From an uncultured Bacteroidales bacterium (GTDB taxonomy: Bacteria; Bacteroidota; Bacteroidia; Bacteroidales; JAFGXI01): a DNA stretch of 49,173 bases. Shown piece after piece: positions 8,529-16,776 of the stretch. The stretch's first letter is position 1; every line of letters starts with the position of its first letter. The notes below the pieces were generated by a model. The model was not told where the DNA came from and ran no database searches. It saw only the letters and a program-made list of their open reading frames with translations. The DNA is taken from positions 1 through 49,173 of the forward strand of contig CAMZKE010000036.1 in the NCBI GenBank assembly GCA_947311115.1. Direction: 5' to 3'. The position numbers were made by a program, and so were the translations under genes.

Positions 8529-11342
8529 ATGAAATCATTAAGATTATTTTTAGCAAGTGCTTTTATCTTGTTTATGAGCATCGGATTTGCTCAAACAGAT
8601 TTAAAGCAAGAACTTCCAAAAGACCCAAATACAATTTATGGTGTATTGGAAAATGGTATGACATACTATATACGTCATAACGAAACCCCAAAAAATAGAG
8701 CTGAATTAACAATCGCGATTCGTTCAGGTTCTATTCAAGAAGATGAAGACCAACGAGGTTTAGCTCACTTATGCGAGCATATGGCTTTTAACGGTACAAA
8801 AAACTTTCCAAAGCACGAGTTAGTTAATTTTCTTGAAAAAACAGGAATGAAATTTGGTGCCGAAGTAAACGCTTACACAATTTTCGATGAAACTGTTTAT
8901 GGCATTACTGTTCCTTTAGACAGTGCTAATTTTCTAGATAAAGGTTTATTAGTACTTCACGATTGGGCACATTATGTTACTTACGACCCAAAAGAAATTG
9001 ATGCTGAACGTGGTGTAGTTCACGAAGAGTGGAGAATGCATCAAGGTGCTCAATTTAGAATGCAAGACGAATTATTTAAAGCTATTTTTCATGGCTCAAA
9101 ATATGCTGAACGTAGCACTATTGGTTTAATGTCGGTTATTGACAGTTGTAAATATTCTGCATTAACAAGATTTTATAACGATTGGTACAGACCAGATAGA
9201 CAAGCATTGATGATTGTTGGTGATTTTGATGCAAAAGAAGTTGAAAAGAAAGTTAAAGAACTTTTTAGCAAAATACCAAACCCTGAGAACGAAAGAAAAT
9301 ATGTGCAAGAAGATATGCCAGGTAATAAAGAACCAATTGTTGCAATATTAAGCGACAAAGAAAACCCTTCTACAGCGGTTCAAATTTTTATTAAGCACAA
9401 TAAATTTTTCCAAAAAACTGTTGGCGACTACCGTAAATCAATAGCTCATCAATTATACAACGACATGATTACCCAACGATTAACAGAGCTAACACAAACC
9501 GAAAACCCTCCTTATTTAATGGGTGGTGCAGGTTATGGTGAGTTTATTGGACCTAAAGATATTTATTTCATGATGGCTGCTACCAAAGAAGATGGTATTA
9601 TGCGCGGAATGGAAACAGTATTAAGAGAAAATTATCGTGTAAAACAACATGGCTTTACAGCAACTGAATTAGAGAGAACAAAAAAATCCTTAATGAAAAA
9701 AGTTGAAAAAGCTTATAACGATAGAGATAAACAAAAATCTGCATCTTATATTCAAGAATATAAAGGAAACTTTTTAATGAATAAAACACCATTTCCAGGA
9801 ATGGAGAATGAATATAAGTATTACAAAGAATTTTTAGATGGTATAACCCTAGAAGAAGTTAGTGCTTTAGCTAAAGATTGGATTACTGATGAAAATATGG
9901 TAATTCTTGTTATGGCTCCTAAAAAAGATGGTTTAGTTTTACCTACTAAAGATGAGATTTTAGCTGACCTTGCCAAAGTAAAAGCAGAAAAATTAGAGCC
10001 TTATGTTGACAAAGTTGCAACACGTCCTTTATTTGAAGCAAAAAAATTAGGAGTTGTTCCCGGTTCTGTTAAGAAAAAATCTAAAGTAAAAGATTTTGGT
10101 GCAGAAAAATGGGTGCTAAGCAATGGCATTACTGTATATCTAAAGAAAACCGATTTTAAAGATGACGAAATTAAAATGACAGCGTACAGCAACGGTGGCT
10201 ATTCAGTTTATGGACAAGAAGACGATATTTCCGCAAAAATTGCTACCGATGTTATTGCCGAATCTGGCTTAAATGGTTTCGATAAAACAGAATTAGAAAA
10301 ACTACTATCTGATAAAACTGCAAGTGTTTCTCCATATATAAATGAACTTTCTGAAGGTTTTACAGGAGCATCATCTGTAAACGATTTTGAAACAATGCTA
10401 CAGCTAATATATCTTAATTTCGAAAAACCACGTTACGATAAAACAGCATATGCTTCATTTATGTCAAGAATGAAAGACGCATTAAAAAATCAAAGTGTAA
10501 GTCCTGAAACTGCATTTAGAGATTCTATTAAAGCTACTTTAGCACAACATAACAAACGTGCTCGCCCTATGAGTGTTGAGCTTTTAGATGAAGCTAACTA
10601 TAGAAGAGTTCATCAAATATTTAGAGATAGATTTAGCGACCCATCTAGCTTTACATTCTTCTTTGTAGGAAATATTGATATGGAAAAAGCTAAACCACTT
10701 ATCGAAAAATATTTAGGTAGCTTATCTGCCGATAAAAGAGAAGAAACTTGGAAAGATTTAGGTATTGAATATCCTAAAGGAAAAGTTGACGTAACAGCTT
10801 ATAAAGGAACAGAGCCAAAAAGTATAGTTCTAATGCAAATTAATCACGATTTTGATTACAATCAGAAAGATCGAATAGCATTAAAAGCTCTAAGTAAAGT
10901 TTTATCAATTGATTTAATTAATGAAATTCGTGAAAACATGAGCGTTGTATACTCTATTGGTGCTTATCCAGGATACGAAAAACTTCCAAAAGCATCAGCA
11001 AAAATGACAGTATATTTCCCTTGTGCCCCTGACAATATTGATAAAGCTACAAATGGTACACTTAAAATATTTGAAAAAATTACAAACGAAGGACCAACCG
11101 AAGTTAACTTAAACAAAGCTAAACAACAATTGCTTAAAGAGCACGAAACAAATTTAAGAGAAAACGGTTATTGGTTAAATTCAATGAAATCGTATTATTT
11201 TAAAAATATACCAACAAAAGAATTTAATAAAATTGATGATATAATTAACAGTTTAACAAAAAAAGATATACAAGAAACTGCAAAGAAATATCTTAAAACC
11301 GATAATTATGTTAGAGTTTCTTTAAGACCTGAAAAAAAATAA
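8529..11342 (+). CDS. M16 family zinc metalloprotease (pitrilysin/insulinase-like, two-domain)
   Basis: 937 residues with a signal peptide (MKSLRLFLASAFILFMSIGF, then AQ), so exported. The inverted zinc motif HLCEH is at H80, E83 and H84, and the distal glutamate lies in ERGVVHEEW near residue 160. The N-terminal half carries the active M16 domain plus an inactive partner. The second half (from about residue 500) repeats the fold without HxxEH, as usual for pitrilysin-type monomers. Family knowledge: M16 enzymes degrade peptides or small unfolded proteins inside a closed chamber. It is monocistronic, with its own promoter and a perfect terminator. The substrate is unknown. Confidence 0.93.
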   Translation: MKSLRLFLASAFILFMSIGFAQTDLKQELPKDPNTIYGVLENGMTYYIRHNETPKNRAELTIAIRSGSIQEDEDQRGLAHLCEHMAFNGTKNFPKHELVNFLEKTGMKFGAEVNAYTIFDETVYGITVPLDSANFLDKGLLVLHDWAHYVTYDPKEIDAERGVVHEEWRMHQGAQFRMQDELFKAIFHGSKYAERSTIGLMSVIDSCKYSALTRFYNDWYRPDRQALMIVGDFDAKEVEKKVKELFSKIPNPENERKYVQEDMPGNKEPIVAILSDKENPSTAVQIFIKHNKFFQKTVGDYRKSIAHQLYNDMITQRLTELTQTENPPYLMGGAGYGEFIGPKDIYFMMAATKEDGIMRGMETVLRENYRVKQHGFTATELERTKKSLMKKVEKAYNDRDKQKSASYIQEYKGNFLMNKTPFPGMENEYKYYKEFLDGITLEEVSALAKDWITDENMVILVMAPKKDGLVLPTKDEILADLAKVKAEKLEPYVDKVATRPLFEAKKLGVVPGSVKKKSKVKDFGAEKWVLSNGITVYLKKTDFKDDEIKMTAYSNGGYSVYGQEDDISAKIATDVIAESGLNGFDKTELEKLLSDKTASVSPYINELSEGFTGASSVNDFETMLQLIYLNFEKPRYDKTAYASFMSRMKDALKNQSVSPETAFRDSIKATLAQHNKRARPMSVELLDEANYRRVHQIFRDRFSDPSSFTFFFVGNIDMEKAKPLIEKYLGSLSADKREETWKDLGIEYPKGKVDVTAYKGTEPKSIVLMQINHDFDYNQKDRIALKALSKVLSIDLINEIRENMSVVYSIGAYPGYEKLPKASAKMTVYFPCAPDNIDKATNGTLKIFEKITNEGPTEVNLNKAKQQLLKEHETNLRENGYWLNSMKSYYFKNIPTKEFNKIDDIINSLTKKDIQETAKKYLKTDNYVRVSLRPEKK

Positions 11343-11366
11343 TTTTTCAAGTTTATTAACATATTT

Positions 11367-11404
11367 AAGATGCTATCTTTTTAAAAAGATAGCATCTTTT
11401 TTTT
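11367..11404 (+). terminator. Rho-independent terminator after the M16 gene
   Basis: A 32-nt perfect palindrome (arms 11367-11382 and 11383-11398; GATGCTATC / GATAGCATC core) followed by a T-run. The next gene's -7 box starts 10 nt later. Confidence 0.85.
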
Positions 11405-11414
11405 ATAAAAACTT

Positions 11415-11422
11415 TACCTTTG
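11415..11422 (+). promoter_or_regulatory. -7 box TACCTTTG immediately before the C45 gene
   Basis: A consensus -7 box whose last base is only 5 nt from the ATG at 11428. With usual Bacteroidota spacing the transcript would start at or within a few bases of the initiation codon, predicting a leaderless or nearly leaderless mRNA. Confidence 0.6.
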
Positions 11423-11427
11423 TCATA

Positions 11428-13110
11428 ATGAAAATAATAAAAAGAATATTTTTAAGTCTATTTGTGGTATTAATTATTTCAATAATTTATATTGTAATCG
11501 ATGCACAAATATCGCCGCCAAAAATCAAAGATTTAAGCTCTTTAAACGATAAAAGAATACATCCAACAAATAACTTTTATAAAATAAAAAACAATTGGCT
11601 TCAAAAAAACAAATATGGCATTTGGGAAATGTATGTAGAAGGTTCGCCTTTTGAAATGGGCATTTACGAAGGTAAACTATCAAAAGAACTTATAAAAATA
11701 CAAGAAGAAGCTTTTGTTGAACAAATTAGCATATTAATCCCTTCAAAATCGTATCAAAAATTCTTAAAATATTTTATTGGCATTTTCAATAGAGATATTG
11801 ATGAGTATATACCTAAAGAGTATTTAGAAGAAATTTATGGTATGTCAAAATCGACCTCTGATGAGTTTAATTATATAGCCCCAAATTATCAGCGAATGCT
11901 AAATTATCATGGAGCTCACGATATTGGTCACGCACTAAAAGACCTAGCAATGGTTGGTTGCACCTCGTTTGGTGTAAACATAAACAAAAACGATAGTAAT
12001 ATGCTTATTGGCAGAAACTTCGATTTTTATGTTAACGACGATTTTGCAAAAAACAAACTCGTTTGTTTTGCCAAACCAGATAGTGGATATAAATTTATGT
12101 ATTATACTTGGGCAAGTTTTATTGGCGTAGTTTCAGGCATGAACGAAAAAGGTTTAACTGTTACAATAAATGCTGCAAAATCAGATATCCCTACAAAAGC
12201 AGCAATGCCAATTTCCATTTTAGCAAGACAAATATTACAATACGCACAAAATATTGAAGAGGCGAAACAAATAGCAAAAAAAGCACAAATATTTGTTTCT
12301 GAATCAATATTAGTAGGTTCGGCTCAAGATGATAATGTAGCAATTATTGAAAAATCGCCTACAAAACAAGGTTTTTATTCAACAACAGAAAGCAGTATTG
12401 TTTGCCCAAATCATTTTCAGAGCAAAACATTTAAAAACGATAAAAATAATATAACTAATATAAGAGAATCTGCATCAAAATATAGATTTGATAGATGTTG
12501 GCAATTAATTAACAAATATGATATAATTGATTACCCGCAAGTTGCCGAAATATTAAGAAATACAAAAGGTATTGATGATGTAAATATTGGAATAGGAAAC
12601 GAAAAAGCAATGAATCAATTAATATCACATCATAGTATAATTTTTAAACCCAAAGAGCTTAAAGTTTGGGTTTCTACCCCTCCATACCAGCTTGGTAAAT
12701 ACATAATGTACGACTTAAATAAAATATTTAATTTAGGCGATTCAATTAATGAAAACACACTGATAAACGATACATCTTATACAATTCCTATTGATAGTTT
12801 TTTGTATTCGCAAGATTATAAAAACCGCATAAAATTTGTGAAATTAAGGCACAAAATATGGCTTAGTTTATGGAACGACAAACCAATTGAAAATGCTGAT
12901 GAAATTATGAATGAAATAGTTGAGAGTAACCCTGAATATTATTTATCATACTACGAAGCAGGCGATTATTACTTTCATTTTAAGCAATACAAAAAAGCAA
13001 AAGAAAACTATGAAATTTGCTTAACTAAACTTTTTGAGAATGAAAGTCAACACAGGCATGTATTAGAAAATTTGATAAAAATTAATGAATGGGTTATTGA
13101 CACTGATTAA
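11428..13110 (+). CDS. C45-type Ntn hydrolase/acyltransferase with C-terminal TPR-like region
   Basis: 560 residues. An N-terminal hydrophobic anchor (about 5-26) suggests a periplasmic, membrane-tethered protein. VGCTSFGVN places the presumed nucleophile at Cys178, followed by LIGRNFDFY, as in the acyl-CoA:6-aminopenicillanate acyltransferase (peptidase C45) / choloylglycine-hydrolase-like family. Family knowledge: such proteins self-cleave before the Cys and hydrolyse or transfer acyl groups through an amide. Residues about 485-550 look like a TPR pair (YYLSYYEAGDYYFHFKQYKK). The true substrate is unknown. The last codons lie inside the first copy of a 72-nt repeat. C45-like proteins recur beside aryl-polyene/flexirubin genes in Bacteroidota, which may link it to the 6549-8425 operon. 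Confidence 0.83.
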   Translation: MKIIKRIFLSLFVVLIISIIYIVIDAQISPPKIKDLSSLNDKRIHPTNNFYKIKNNWLQKNKYGIWEMYVEGSPFEMGIYEGKLSKELIKIQEEAFVEQISILIPSKSYQKFLKYFIGIFNRDIDEYIPKEYLEEIYGMSKSTSDEFNYIAPNYQRMLNYHGAHDIGHALKDLAMVGCTSFGVNINKNDSNMLIGRNFDFYVNDDFAKNKLVCFAKPDSGYKFMYYTWASFIGVVSGMNEKGLTVTINAAKSDIPTKAAMPISILARQILQYAQNIEEAKQIAKKAQIFVSESILVGSAQDDNVAIIEKSPTKQGFYSTTESSIVCPNHFQSKTFKNDKNNITNIRESASKYRFDRCWQLINKYDIIDYPQVAEILRNTKGIDDVNIGIGNEKAMNQLISHHSIIFKPKELKVWVSTPPYQLGKYIMYDLNKIFNLGDSINENTLINDTSYTIPIDSFLYSQDYKNRIKFVKLRHKIWLSLWNDKPIENADEIMNEIVESNPEYYLSYYEAGDYYFHFKQYKKAKENYEICLTKLFENESQHRHVLENLIKINEWVIDTD

Positions 13111-13256
13111 TTATGATTGTTATGATTTTGATAACAATTAACATAATAATCTTATAAAATCTGCGTCATTAATAATGAAATATTTTGACTCTGAATAATT
13201 ATGATTGTTATGATTTTGATAATATTTAGCATAATAATATTATAAAATCTGCATCA
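13097..13256. repeat. Tandem 72-nt direct repeat upstream of the GxxExxY gene
   Basis: Unit 1 (13097-13168) and unit 2 (13185-13256) align without gaps at an offset of 88 nt. They share a core, TTATGATTGTTATGATTTTG, identical in both, and a tail TATAAAATCTGC. Unit 1 covers the last codons and stop of the C45 gene. Unit 2 ends 31 nt before the GxxExxY ATG. I infer that the repeat travels with, or controls, the GxxExxY gene. No protein is encoded in the units themselves. Confidence 0.8.
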
Positions 13257-13287
13257 AATAAAAAATATACATCTTAATAAATAAAAT

Positions 13288-13674
13288 ATGTATGATAATT
13301 ACAAACACACAGAAATAACAGAGAAAATTATAAAGGCTTTTTATAATGTTTACAACGAGTTAGGTTCTGGATTTCTTGAAAAAGTTTATGAAAATGCTAT
13401 GCTAATAGAATTAAAGAAATTTGAATTGTTTTATGAAAATCAAGAAAAAATAAACGTTTACTACGATAAAAAACTAATTGGAGATTATTATGCTGATATT
13501 GTCGTAGATAATAAAGTTATTATAGAATTAAAGGCTATTAAACAGATTGCACCTATTCATGAAGTACAATTAGTTAATTATTTAAAAGCTACAGAAATAG
13601 AAGTTGGATTGTTATTAAATTTTGGTGAAAAGCCTCAAATTATCAGAAAAGTATTATTAAATGATGTAAAATAA
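13288..13674 (+). CDS. GxxExxY protein (PD-(D/E)XK nuclease-fold, unknown function)
   Basis: 128 residues, full length for this small family. The name-giving GFLEKVY lies near residues 33-39. The nuclease-fold catalytic pattern is visible as ADIVVDNKVIIELKA (Asp, then E-x-K near residues 70-86), followed by the QLVNYLKAT helix (Q-x3-Y near 99). Family knowledge: GxxExxY proteins belong to the PD-(D/E)XK superfamily, occur in many copies in Bacteroidota and other environmental bacteria, and have no firmly established role. DNA binding or cleavage is inferred only from the fold. It is a single gene preceded by two 72-nt direct repeats, and may have been acquired as a unit with them. Confidence 0.9.
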   Translation: MYDNYKHTEITEKIIKAFYNVYNELGSGFLEKVYENAMLIELKKFELFYENQEKINVYYDKKLIGDYYADIVVDNKVIIELKAIKQIAPIHEVQLVNYLKATEIEVGLLLNFGEKPQIIRKVLLNDVK

Positions 13675-13731
13675 CTCAAAAAAAACCTATATTCGTTTAT
13701 CATATAAAATCAAGAAAAAAAATTAAACAAA

Positions 13732-15018
13732 ATGATACCCAAAATAGAAACAAAATCGAGACAAGAAATAAAAGATTCACAAGAAAAAAAGCTTGTTAAA
13801 TTATTAAAATATGTAAATACAAACTCTAAGTTTTATAAAAACTTGTTTACAAAAAATAACATCGATATATCAACCATTAAAACATTAGACGATTTAACAA
13901 AAATACCTGTTACTACAAAAGACGATTTACAGAAGCAATTTGATGATTTTTTATGCGTTGACAAACAAAAAATTATCGATTTTGTTACAACCTCCGGTAC
14001 AATGGGAAACCCTGTTACCTTTGGAATGACAGATAAAGATTTAGACAGATTAGCTTATAACGAATATTTATCATTTTCATGTGCAAATACCACTACCGAC
14101 GATATTTTCCAGCTCATGGTAACACTCGACAAGCGATTTATGGCAGGTATGGCTTATTTCTTAGGCATTAGAAAACTTGGAGCAGGAATTATTAGAGTTG
14201 GACCGGGTTCGCCTGAATTACAATTTGAATCAATCAACAGATACAAACCTACCGGTTTAATTACAGTACCTTCATTTATCCCAAAACTTATAGAATATGC
14301 CGAGAAAAACGGCATAGATTATAAAAATTCATCAATAAAAAAGGCAGTGTGTATTGGCGAACCTATTCGAACATCAAATTTTGAATTAAACCGCTTAGGT
14401 AAGAAAATAAAAGAAAAATGGGATATTGAATTATACTCAACATACGCATCAACCGAAATGGGAACTGCTTTTACCGAGTGTAGTGCAGGCAAAGGCGGGC
14501 ATCATCACCCTGAAATGATTATTGTTGAGTTTTTAGACGACAATAATATGCCTGTTCTTGACAATGAAATGGGAGAAGTTACAATTACAACTCTTGGCGT
14601 TGAAGGCATGCCTCTTTTAAGATTTAAAACAGGTGATATTTGTTACCATTATACTGAAAAATGCGAGTGTGGTCGCACAACAATGCGACTAGGACCGGTT
14701 ATTGGGCGTAAACAACAAATGATAAAATTTAAAGGTACAACTATTTACCCTCCTGCCCTTTTCGATGTACTAAACGATATAGATTGTGTTGAAAACTACA
14801 TAGTTGAAGTAAGCACAAATAATCTTGGAACCGATGAAGTATTAATAAAAATAGGATGTACAAACCCTGAAAAAAATATTGATAAAAAACTTAAAGATAA
14901 CTTTAGAGCAAAACTAAGAGTTGCTCCTGAATTTGAGTTTTACTCACAAAAAGAAATACAAAAAATGCAGTTTCCTGAACATGTTCGTAAACCTATAACT
15001 TTTATTGACAGGCGATAA
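13732..15018 (+). CDS. Phenylacetate--CoA ligase family protein (PaaK-like)
   Basis: 428 residues, the usual PaaK length. The adenylate-forming P-loop is TTSGTMGNPVTFGMT (about 87-101). STYASTEMG and the TGDICYHYTEKCECGRT segment (with paired Cys) match the family, and the C-terminal domain keeps RAKLRVAPEFEFY. Family knowledge: PaaK enzymes activate phenylacetate and other aryl acids to CoA thioesters with ATP. In anaerobic Bacteroidota they often sit beside indolepyruvate:ferredoxin oxidoreductase genes, which are absent here. The substrate could be phenylacetate, indoleacetate or another aryl acid. It starts 57 nt after the GxxExxY stop, with no clear promoter of its own. Confidence 0.88.
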   Translation: MIPKIETKSRQEIKDSQEKKLVKLLKYVNTNSKFYKNLFTKNNIDISTIKTLDDLTKIPVTTKDDLQKQFDDFLCVDKQKIIDFVTTSGTMGNPVTFGMTDKDLDRLAYNEYLSFSCANTTTDDIFQLMVTLDKRFMAGMAYFLGIRKLGAGIIRVGPGSPELQFESINRYKPTGLITVPSFIPKLIEYAEKNGIDYKNSSIKKAVCIGEPIRTSNFELNRLGKKIKEKWDIELYSTYASTEMGTAFTECSAGKGGHHHPEMIIVEFLDDNNMPVLDNEMGEVTITTLGVEGMPLLRFKTGDICYHYTEKCECGRTTMRLGPVIGRKQQMIKFKGTTIYPPALFDVLNDIDCVENYIVEVSTNNLGTDEVLIKIGCTNPEKNIDKKLKDNFRAKLRVAPEFEFYSQKEIQKMQFPEHVRKPITFIDRR

Positions 15019-15086
15019 TATAAGGGGTATTAAAAAATTATTAATAACTTTTCTAAAACGCTCTTTTTACTTGCATAAGTTTAATT

Positions 15087-15094
15087 TATATTTG
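15087..15094 (+). promoter_or_regulatory. -7 box TATATTTG of the bcp-recA operon
   Basis: A TAnnTTTG match 93 nt before the bcp ATG. The predicted transcript starts just before the repeat-derived leader at 15106. Confidence 0.6.
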
Positions 15095-15105
15095 TACAAA
15101 ATAAA

Positions 15106-15187
15106 ATGAATTTCCTCGTCGCAAACAAAGAATGTATAATTATTTTACATTCATAAATAGGCGAGTAGTAACTCAAACAAATTAAAA
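15106..15187 (+). repeat. bcp-recA leader, diverged copy of the dispersed palindromic element
   Basis: This leader begins ATGAATTTCCTCGTCGCAA and ends CTCAAACAAATTAAAA, the same ends as the elements at 22338, 22501 and 49050. Inside is a 7-bp hairpin, GAATGTA / TACATTC (15130-15152). An in-frame mini-ORF, ATG at 15106 to TAA at 15156 (16 residues, MNFLVANKECIIILHS), could be a leader peptide or chance. It was apparently captured as the 5' untranslated region. Confidence 0.6.
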
Positions 15188-15652
15188 ATGGCAGAACTTA
15201 AAGAAGGCGATAAAGCACCAAATTTTAAAGGTATTTCGCAAGATGGTAAAGAAATAAAATTAGACGATTATAAAGGAGAAAAGCTTGTCTTATATTTTTA
15301 CCCTAAAGACAATACGGCCGGTTGTAATGCTGAGGCATGCAACTTACGTGATAACAACAACGAGTTTACAAACTTAGGTTATAAAATATTAGGCGTAAGC
15401 CCTGATGATGAAAAAAAACATCAAAAATTTAAAGAAAAATTTAATTTACCATTCGATTTAATTGCCGATACCGAAAAAGAAATATTAACAGCTTATGGTG
15501 TTTGGGGAGAAAAAAAGATGTATGGCAAAACATTTATGGGAGTTAAACGAACCACTTTTTTAATTGATGAAAATGGTAAAATTGAGAAAATATTCAAGAA
15601 AGTAAAAACAAAAGAACACAGCGAACAAATTTTTAAAGAAATTAAATTATAA
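15188..15652 (+). CDS. bcp: Thioredoxin-dependent thiol peroxidase, peroxiredoxin Q/Bcp
   Basis: 154 residues, standard Bcp length. The peroxiredoxin motif P-x3-T-x2-C reads PKDNTAGC, with peroxidatic Cys46 and the partner Cys51 five residues on, the arrangement of atypical two-Cys Bcp/PrxQ. The usual Pro before the Gly is Ala here. Family knowledge: it reduces hydrogen peroxide and organic hydroperoxides using thioredoxin, in the cytoplasm. It lies 12 nt upstream of recA and is probably cotranscribed, so oxidant defence and recombinational repair share a promoter. The leader contains a repeat-derived hairpin. Confidence 0.94.
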   Translation: MAELKEGDKAPNFKGISQDGKEIKLDDYKGEKLVLYFYPKDNTAGCNAEACNLRDNNNEFTNLGYKILGVSPDDEKKHQKFKEKFNLPFDLIADTEKEILTAYGVWGEKKMYGKTFMGVKRTTFLIDENGKIEKIFKKVKTKEHSEQIFKEIKL

Positions 15653-15664
15653 AATAGAAATAAG

Positions 15665-16684
15665 ATGGCAAAAAAAGATATTAACTTAGATAAATTAAAA
15701 GTTTTAGAAGCTACTCTAAGTAAAATAGACAAAGAGTACGGAAAAGGTACTATAATGAAACTAGGCGATACTAAGGTTATTGATATCCCTTCAATTTCAA
15801 CAGGTTCATTAGGCTTAGATTTAGCTCTTGGTGTTGGAGGTCTTCCTCGTGGACGAATCATTGAAATTTATGGACCTGAATCATCAGGTAAAACAACACT
15901 TGCAATTCATGCAATAGCCGAAGCTCAAAAGCAAGGTGGTATTGCTGCTATTGTTGATGCGGAGCATGCTTTCGATAAATCTTACGCTGAAGCTCTAGGT
16001 GTTGATACCGAAAACCTTTTTATTTCTCAACCAGATAATGGTGAGCAAGCCCTTGAAATTACCGACCATTTAATTCGCTCGGGAGCAATTGATATATTAG
16101 TTGTTGACTCGGTTGCAGCACTTACTCCAAAAGCTGAAATTGAAGGTGATATGGGTGATTCACGTATGGGATTACAAGCTAGACTAATGTCTCAAGCTCT
16201 TCGTAAACTAACTGCAACAGTTAGTCGTACTAACACTACTTTGATTTTTATTAATCAGTTGCGTGAAAAAATTGGCGTTATGTTTGGCAACCCGGAAACA
16301 ACAACCGGAGGTAATGCGCTTAAATTTTACGCTTCTGTTCGTTTAGATATTCGTCGTATTGGTCAAATAAAAGTTGGCGATGAGGTTGTTGGCAACAAAA
16401 CACGTGTTAAAGTTGTTAAAAACAAAGTAGCACCACCCTTCCGTAAAGCAGAATTTGATATTCAATATGGCTTAGGTATATCTAAAGTTGGCGAAATTAT
16501 TGATATGGGTGTTGATTTTGACATAATTAACAAAAGCGGTTCGTGGTTTAGTTATGGTGAAACTAAATTAGGACAAGGCAGAGACGCTGTTAAAAATCTA
16601 TTTTTAGATAATCCGGAATTAATGGAAGAAATTGAAATGAAAATTCTCGACCATTTAAAAGCTGATAACGAAGAAAATAAATAA
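15665..16684 (+). CDS. recA: Recombinase RecA
   Basis: 339 residues, normal length. Walker A GPESSGKT is at 70-77. [20 protein letters not shown] contains Walker B and loop 1, and [22 protein letters not shown] is the conserved loop 2 region. The acidic C-terminal tail is present ([10 protein letters not shown]). It forms ATP-dependent filaments on single-stranded DNA for strand exchange and, in some bacteria, LexA cleavage. No lexA or SOS box can be recognised nearby. It is second in an operon with bcp, so its expression should follow the -7 box at 15087. Confidence 0.98.
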   Translation: MAKKDINLDKLKVLEATLSKIDKEYGKGTIMKLGDTKVIDIPSISTGSLGLDLALGVGGLPRGRIIEIYGPESSGKTTLAIHAIAEAQKQGGIAAIVDAEHAFDKSYAEALGVDTENLFISQPDNGEQALEITDHLIRSGAIDILVVDSVAALTPKAEIEGDMGDSRMGLQARLMSQALRKLTATVSRTNTTLIFINQLREKIGVMFGNPETTTGGNALKFYASVRLDIRRIGQIKVGDEVVGNKTRVKVVKNKVAPPFRKAEFDIQYGLGISKVGEIIDMGVDFDIINKSGSWFSYGETKLGQGRDAVKNLFLDNPELMEEIEMKILDHLKADNEENK

Positions 16685-16693
16685 TATAAATAA

Positions 16694-16738
16694 CCTAACA
16701 GTTTTGCTTATTAATTTATTTTAATCAAAATTGTTAGG
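16694..16738 (+). terminator. Weak terminator after recA
   Basis: CCTAACA (16694-16700) pairs with TGTTAGG near 16732-16738. An inner TTTTG / CAAAA pair strengthens the stem. The T-tract is poor (CTTCTT), so it may be leaky. Confidence 0.5.
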
Positions 16739-16776
16739 CTTCTTAATTAATTTATATAAAACCAACAAAATAATCA

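Noticed and set aside
13097-13256. CRISPR array
   Set aside because: Only two 72-nt units, too long and too few for CRISPR repeats, with no cas genes and no unique spacer pattern.
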